From Aquamicrobium defluvii (GTDB lineage: Bacteria; Pseudomonadota; Alphaproteobacteria; Rhizobiales; Rhizobiaceae): a stretch of 44,462 nucleotides of DNA. Shown in pieces: positions 42,707 to 44,462 of this stretch (positions are counted from its first letter, which is position 1; every line of letters starts with the position of its first letter). The stretch lies in contig NZ_SNZF01000032.1 in the NCBI RefSeq assembly GCF_004363725.1, positions 1-44,462 on the forward strand. Direction: 5' to 3'. Under the pieces are notes generated by a model that worked only from the letters and a program-made list of their open reading frames with translations, searched no databases and was not told where the DNA came from. The translations under genes and the position numbers were made by a program.

Positions 42707-42742
42707 ATGTTCATTTGTTTGTTGTCAAACACAAATGAACAT
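42707..42742. promoter_or_regulatory. Perfect palindromic operator between ABC operon and SorC gene
   Basis: ATGTTCATTTGT (42707-42718) and ACAAATGAACAT (42731-42742) are exact inverted repeats with a 12-base spacer. The minus-strand TTGACA (42728-42723) lies in the spacer, with TATCAT 15 bases on as a possible -10 for the ABC operon. The position and symmetry fit a SorC-family repressor site serving both directions. Confidence 0.75.
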
Positions 42743-42805
42743 GCCTAGTGTTGCATTGTCGACATAAGCGTTGTCCACAATGGCGCATCGACCGGGGAGA
42801 GGAAC

Positions 42806-43789
42806 ATGCAGCCAACAGCGAAGAAGAAGCGCAAGACTGCCGGGCGGGACGTGCCGCTGGTCTCCTCCGAGATCAACGTCAAGACGGCTTGGCTCTACTA
42901 TGTCGAAGGGCTGACCCAGGAGCAGATCGCCGAGAAGCTGAACGTCAGCCGCGTCAAGGTCATGCGCACGCTGGCCGCCTGCACGGCAGAGGGCGTCGTC
43001 GTCACCACCATCAACGCCCAGACCGCCGGACAGGTGGCGCTGGAGCGCGCGCTTGAAGAGCGCTTCGGCCTCGATTCGGCTGTGGTTGTGCCGACCCCTG
43101 GAGATGCCGGCCATCTGGAGAAGGCCATCGGCCATGCGGTCGCGCTCTATCTCGGCGAGCAGATGCAGGACGGCATGACGCTCGCCATCGGCGGCGGCGC
43201 GACGCTCCACGCCAGCCTCGCCTATCTCGGCCGCAGGCAGTTGCAGAATGCGTCCGTCATCGGCCTCGTCGGGGCCCTTCCCCATTCGCAATGGATCAAC
43301 CCGTCCATCGTCGCCGCCAAGGTGGCCGACATTTTCGGCATCGACAGCTACCAGATCACCGCTCCGGTCATGCTGCACGATCCGGCCCTGCGCGATCTTT
43401 TGTGGGCGCAACCCGAACTGCTGGACGTCCGCACCCGCGCCGCCAATGCCGATATCGCGCTTTTGACGGTGGGCGAGATTTCGCGCGACGCCACCATCTT
43501 CCGGCACGGGCTGGTGCCGCCCTCGCTCATCCCCTCGCTGCGGGCGAAGGGGGCGGCGGCCAATGTGCTGTCCTATTTCATCGACGCGCAGGGCCGGCTG
43601 GTCGATCACGAGGTCAACGACCGCGTGATGGCTATCGGCCTCGATGTGGTCGGCGCCATCCCAAACGTGGTGCTGGCCGCCGGCGGCCGCCACAAGATCG
43701 CCGCCATCCGCGCCGCCCTCAACGCCTTCGGGACCAACGTGCTGATCACCGACAGCGATACGGCGGAAGCGCTGATGGCGGTCGGCTGA
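42806..43789 (+). CDS. SorC-family sugar-binding transcriptional regulator (second)
   Basis: 327 residues. A basic tail (QPTAKKKRKTAGR) is followed by a helix-turn-helix at about residues 37-57 (LTQEQIAEKLNVSRVKVMRTL) and a SorC effector domain with MTLAIGGGATLHASL, VIGLVGALPHSQWINPS, ADIALLTVGEISRDATIF, DAQGRLVDHEVNDR and VVLAAGGRHKIAAIRAAL. It should bind the palindrome at 42707-42742 and control the divergent ABC-MBL-SurE operon in response to an imported or phosphorylated metabolite. AGAGGA lies just before the ATG. It is related to but clearly distinct from the SorC protein at 28303-29340. Confidence 0.9.
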   Translation: MQPTAKKKRKTAGRDVPLVSSEINVKTAWLYYVEGLTQEQIAEKLNVSRVKVMRTLAACTAEGVVVTTINAQTAGQVALERALEERFGLDSAVVVPTPGDAGHLEKAIGHAVALYLGEQMQDGMTLAIGGGATLHASLAYLGRRQLQNASVIGLVGALPHSQWINPSIVAAKVADIFGIDSYQITAPVMLHDPALRDLLWAQPELLDVRTRAANADIALLTVGEISRDATIFRHGLVPPSLIPSLRAKGAAANVLSYFIDAQGRLVDHEVNDRVMAIGLDVVGAIPNVVLAAGGRHKIAAIRAALNAFGTNVLITDSDTAEALMAVG

Positions 43790-43798
43790 CCGTCCCGT

Positions 43799-44167
43799 TC
43801 AGATCAGCCCGCGCTCGCGCAGAAAGTCGTCGAGGCCGGTATTGGTCACGTCCTCGAACTCGCGCACCGCTTCGTTCATGCGGCGGCGGTGGGTAACGAG
43901 CAGGGTCAGCACCTGCCGCATTTCCACGGAAATGCCGAACCGCGCCCAGCGCTCGGCGATATGGGCGGGAAGCTGCAGGTCGGTGCAGAAGGCTTCGAGG
44001 CTCTCATAGCCCAGTTCCTGCACCAGCCGTGCCGTGTCCTCGCCCGAAAGCCGTTCCTCGAAGGCATGGTCGTGCAGGCGTTGCGCCACCAGCCTGATGT
44101 CGGCCGGCGAGGCGCTCATCACCTTCGAGACAATGTTGCGGACATCGGATCGACCGAACGGGGGCAT
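43799..44167 (-). CDS. Unrecognised small protein, 122 residues
   Basis: I do not recognise this protein. It is 122 residues, helical and acidic, with repeated leucine-rich helices (ADIRLVAQRLHDHAFEERL, EMRQVLTLLVTHRRRMNEAV), one cysteine and no signal peptide. The Shine-Dalgarno before ATG 44167 is weak. It lies downstream of the E2 dehydrogenase gene on the same strand, separated by repeat element B, and ends nine bases from the convergent SorC gene. Codon use fits the neighbours, so it is probably real. Confidence 0.65.
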   Translation of the reverse strand: MPPFGRSDVRNIVSKVMSASPADIRLVAQRLHDHAFEERLSGEDTARLVQELGYESLEAFCTDLQLPAHIAERWARFGISVEMRQVLTLLVTHRRRMNEAVREFEDVTNTGLDDFLRERGLI

Positions 44168-44234
44168 GGCGAGGTTCCCTGCTGCCTTGGCTTCCCCGCC
44201 CTCGCGGGCGAGGAACTGTCAGTTCAAGTATAGA

Positions 44235-44332
44235 GCAATTCCAGCAAAAGTGCGAAGCGGTTTTGCGTTCGGAATTGCGTAAAAACAAAAGGTTAGAGCG
44301 TTTCTGCGATTCGGGGAAAAGCGGAAACGCTC
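44235..44332. repeat. Bipartite rhizobial intergenic palindromic element B
   Basis: Outer arms GCAATTCC (44235-44242) and GGAATTGC (44271-44278) enclose GCAAAA (44244-44249) and TTTTGC (44261-44266). The A-rich link CGTAAAAACAAAAGG leads to a second hairpin GAGCGTTTC (44296-44304) with GAAACGCTC (44324-44332), a perfect 9 bp. It has the same plan as elements A and C, and may also act as terminator for the E2 gene. Confidence 0.75.
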
Positions 44333-44363
44333 CAGGAGCATTGCCGGCATACGCCAACGAGGC

Positions 44364-44462
44364 TCAGACCACGAGCCCCATCGGGTTTTCGATGAGGCGC
44401 TTGAAGGCGCCGATGAGTTCGGCACCCAGCGCCCCGTCCACCGCCCGGTGGTCGGTCGACAA
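44364..44462 (-). CDS. 2-oxoacid dehydrogenase E2 acyltransferase, C-terminal fragment
   Basis: Only the last 32 codons are present; the gene continues past the right edge. The readable part is LSTDHRAVDGALGAE then LIGAFKRLIENPMGLVV. DHRxxDG is the active-site motif of the catalytic domain of dihydrolipoyl acyltransferases, where the His transfers the acyl group between lipoyl domain and CoA. The ending ENPMGLVV is typical of the pyruvate dehydrogenase E2 type, but branched-chain or acetoin forms cannot be excluded from this fragment. The stop at 44364 is followed downstream by repeat element B. Confidence 0.88.
   Translation of the reverse strand: MSTDHRAVDGALGAELIGAFKRLIENPMGLVV

Noticed and set aside
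1..44462. CRISPR arrays, insertion sequences, tRNA genes, phage genes
   Set aside because: I looked for regularly spaced repeats, transposase motifs and tRNA cloverleaf signals and saw none; the only repeats are short palindromic intergenic elements.

Overview
The window looks like a chromosomal segment of a GC-rich alphaproteobacterium of the order Rhizobiales/Hyphomicrobiales, most likely Mesorhizobium- or Phyllobacteriaceae-like. The basis is codon and base composition, gene families typical of that group, and three intergenic palindromic elements of a kind common in rhizobial genomes. No finer assignment is possible from sequence alone. There are no rRNA or tRNA genes, no transposases, no phage genes and no CRISPR array. 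The gene content is dense, no gene-free stretch exceeds 300 bases, and nothing looks recently transferred.

Region 1 (1-7.4 kb) is reductive pyrimidine catabolism. It holds the start of a carbamoyl-amino-acid hydrolase, an omega-amino acid:pyruvate aminotransferase, a RutR-like TetR regulator, and both subunits of bacterial dihydropyrimidine dehydrogenase (PydA/PreA and PydB/PreT). Two RutR-type operators sit in front of the aminotransferase/regulator pair and in front of pydB. An Rrf2 regulator with a carboxymuconolactone-decarboxylase-like protein lies between them, followed by a two-domain VOC protein.

Region 2 (7.7-22.5 kb) is the cell envelope. It contains a lytic-transglycosylase-like lipoprotein, TamA/TamB, and a 1,821-residue alpha-2-macroglobulin with a PAN domain and an intact thioester motif, paired with penicillin-binding protein PbpC.

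Region 3 (22.6-28.3 kb) is sulfate uptake: a binding protein, CysT, CysW, CysA and a second binding protein, followed by an Rrf2 regulator that may control them.

Region 4 (28.3-36.7 kb) is built around a complete glucitol/sorbitol-family PTS (gutM, srlA, srlE, srlB) with its own HPr-Enzyme I fusion. A SorC regulator and two unrecognised genes surround it, and an HAD phosphatase lies beyond. No polyol-phosphate dehydrogenase is present in the window.

Region 5 (36.7-43.8 kb) is a compact operon: a binding protein, a fused double permease, an ATPase, a metallo-beta-lactamase-fold hydrolase and a SurE-type nucleotidase. A SorC regulator is divergent from it across a perfect 12-bp-arm palindrome. 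The last four operon genes overlap one another. This is the best candidate here for an undescribed pathway: import of a phosphorylated or nucleotide-like compound followed by hydrolysis. The window ends with an unrecognised small gene and the last 32 codons of a 2-oxoacid dehydrogenase E2 subunit.
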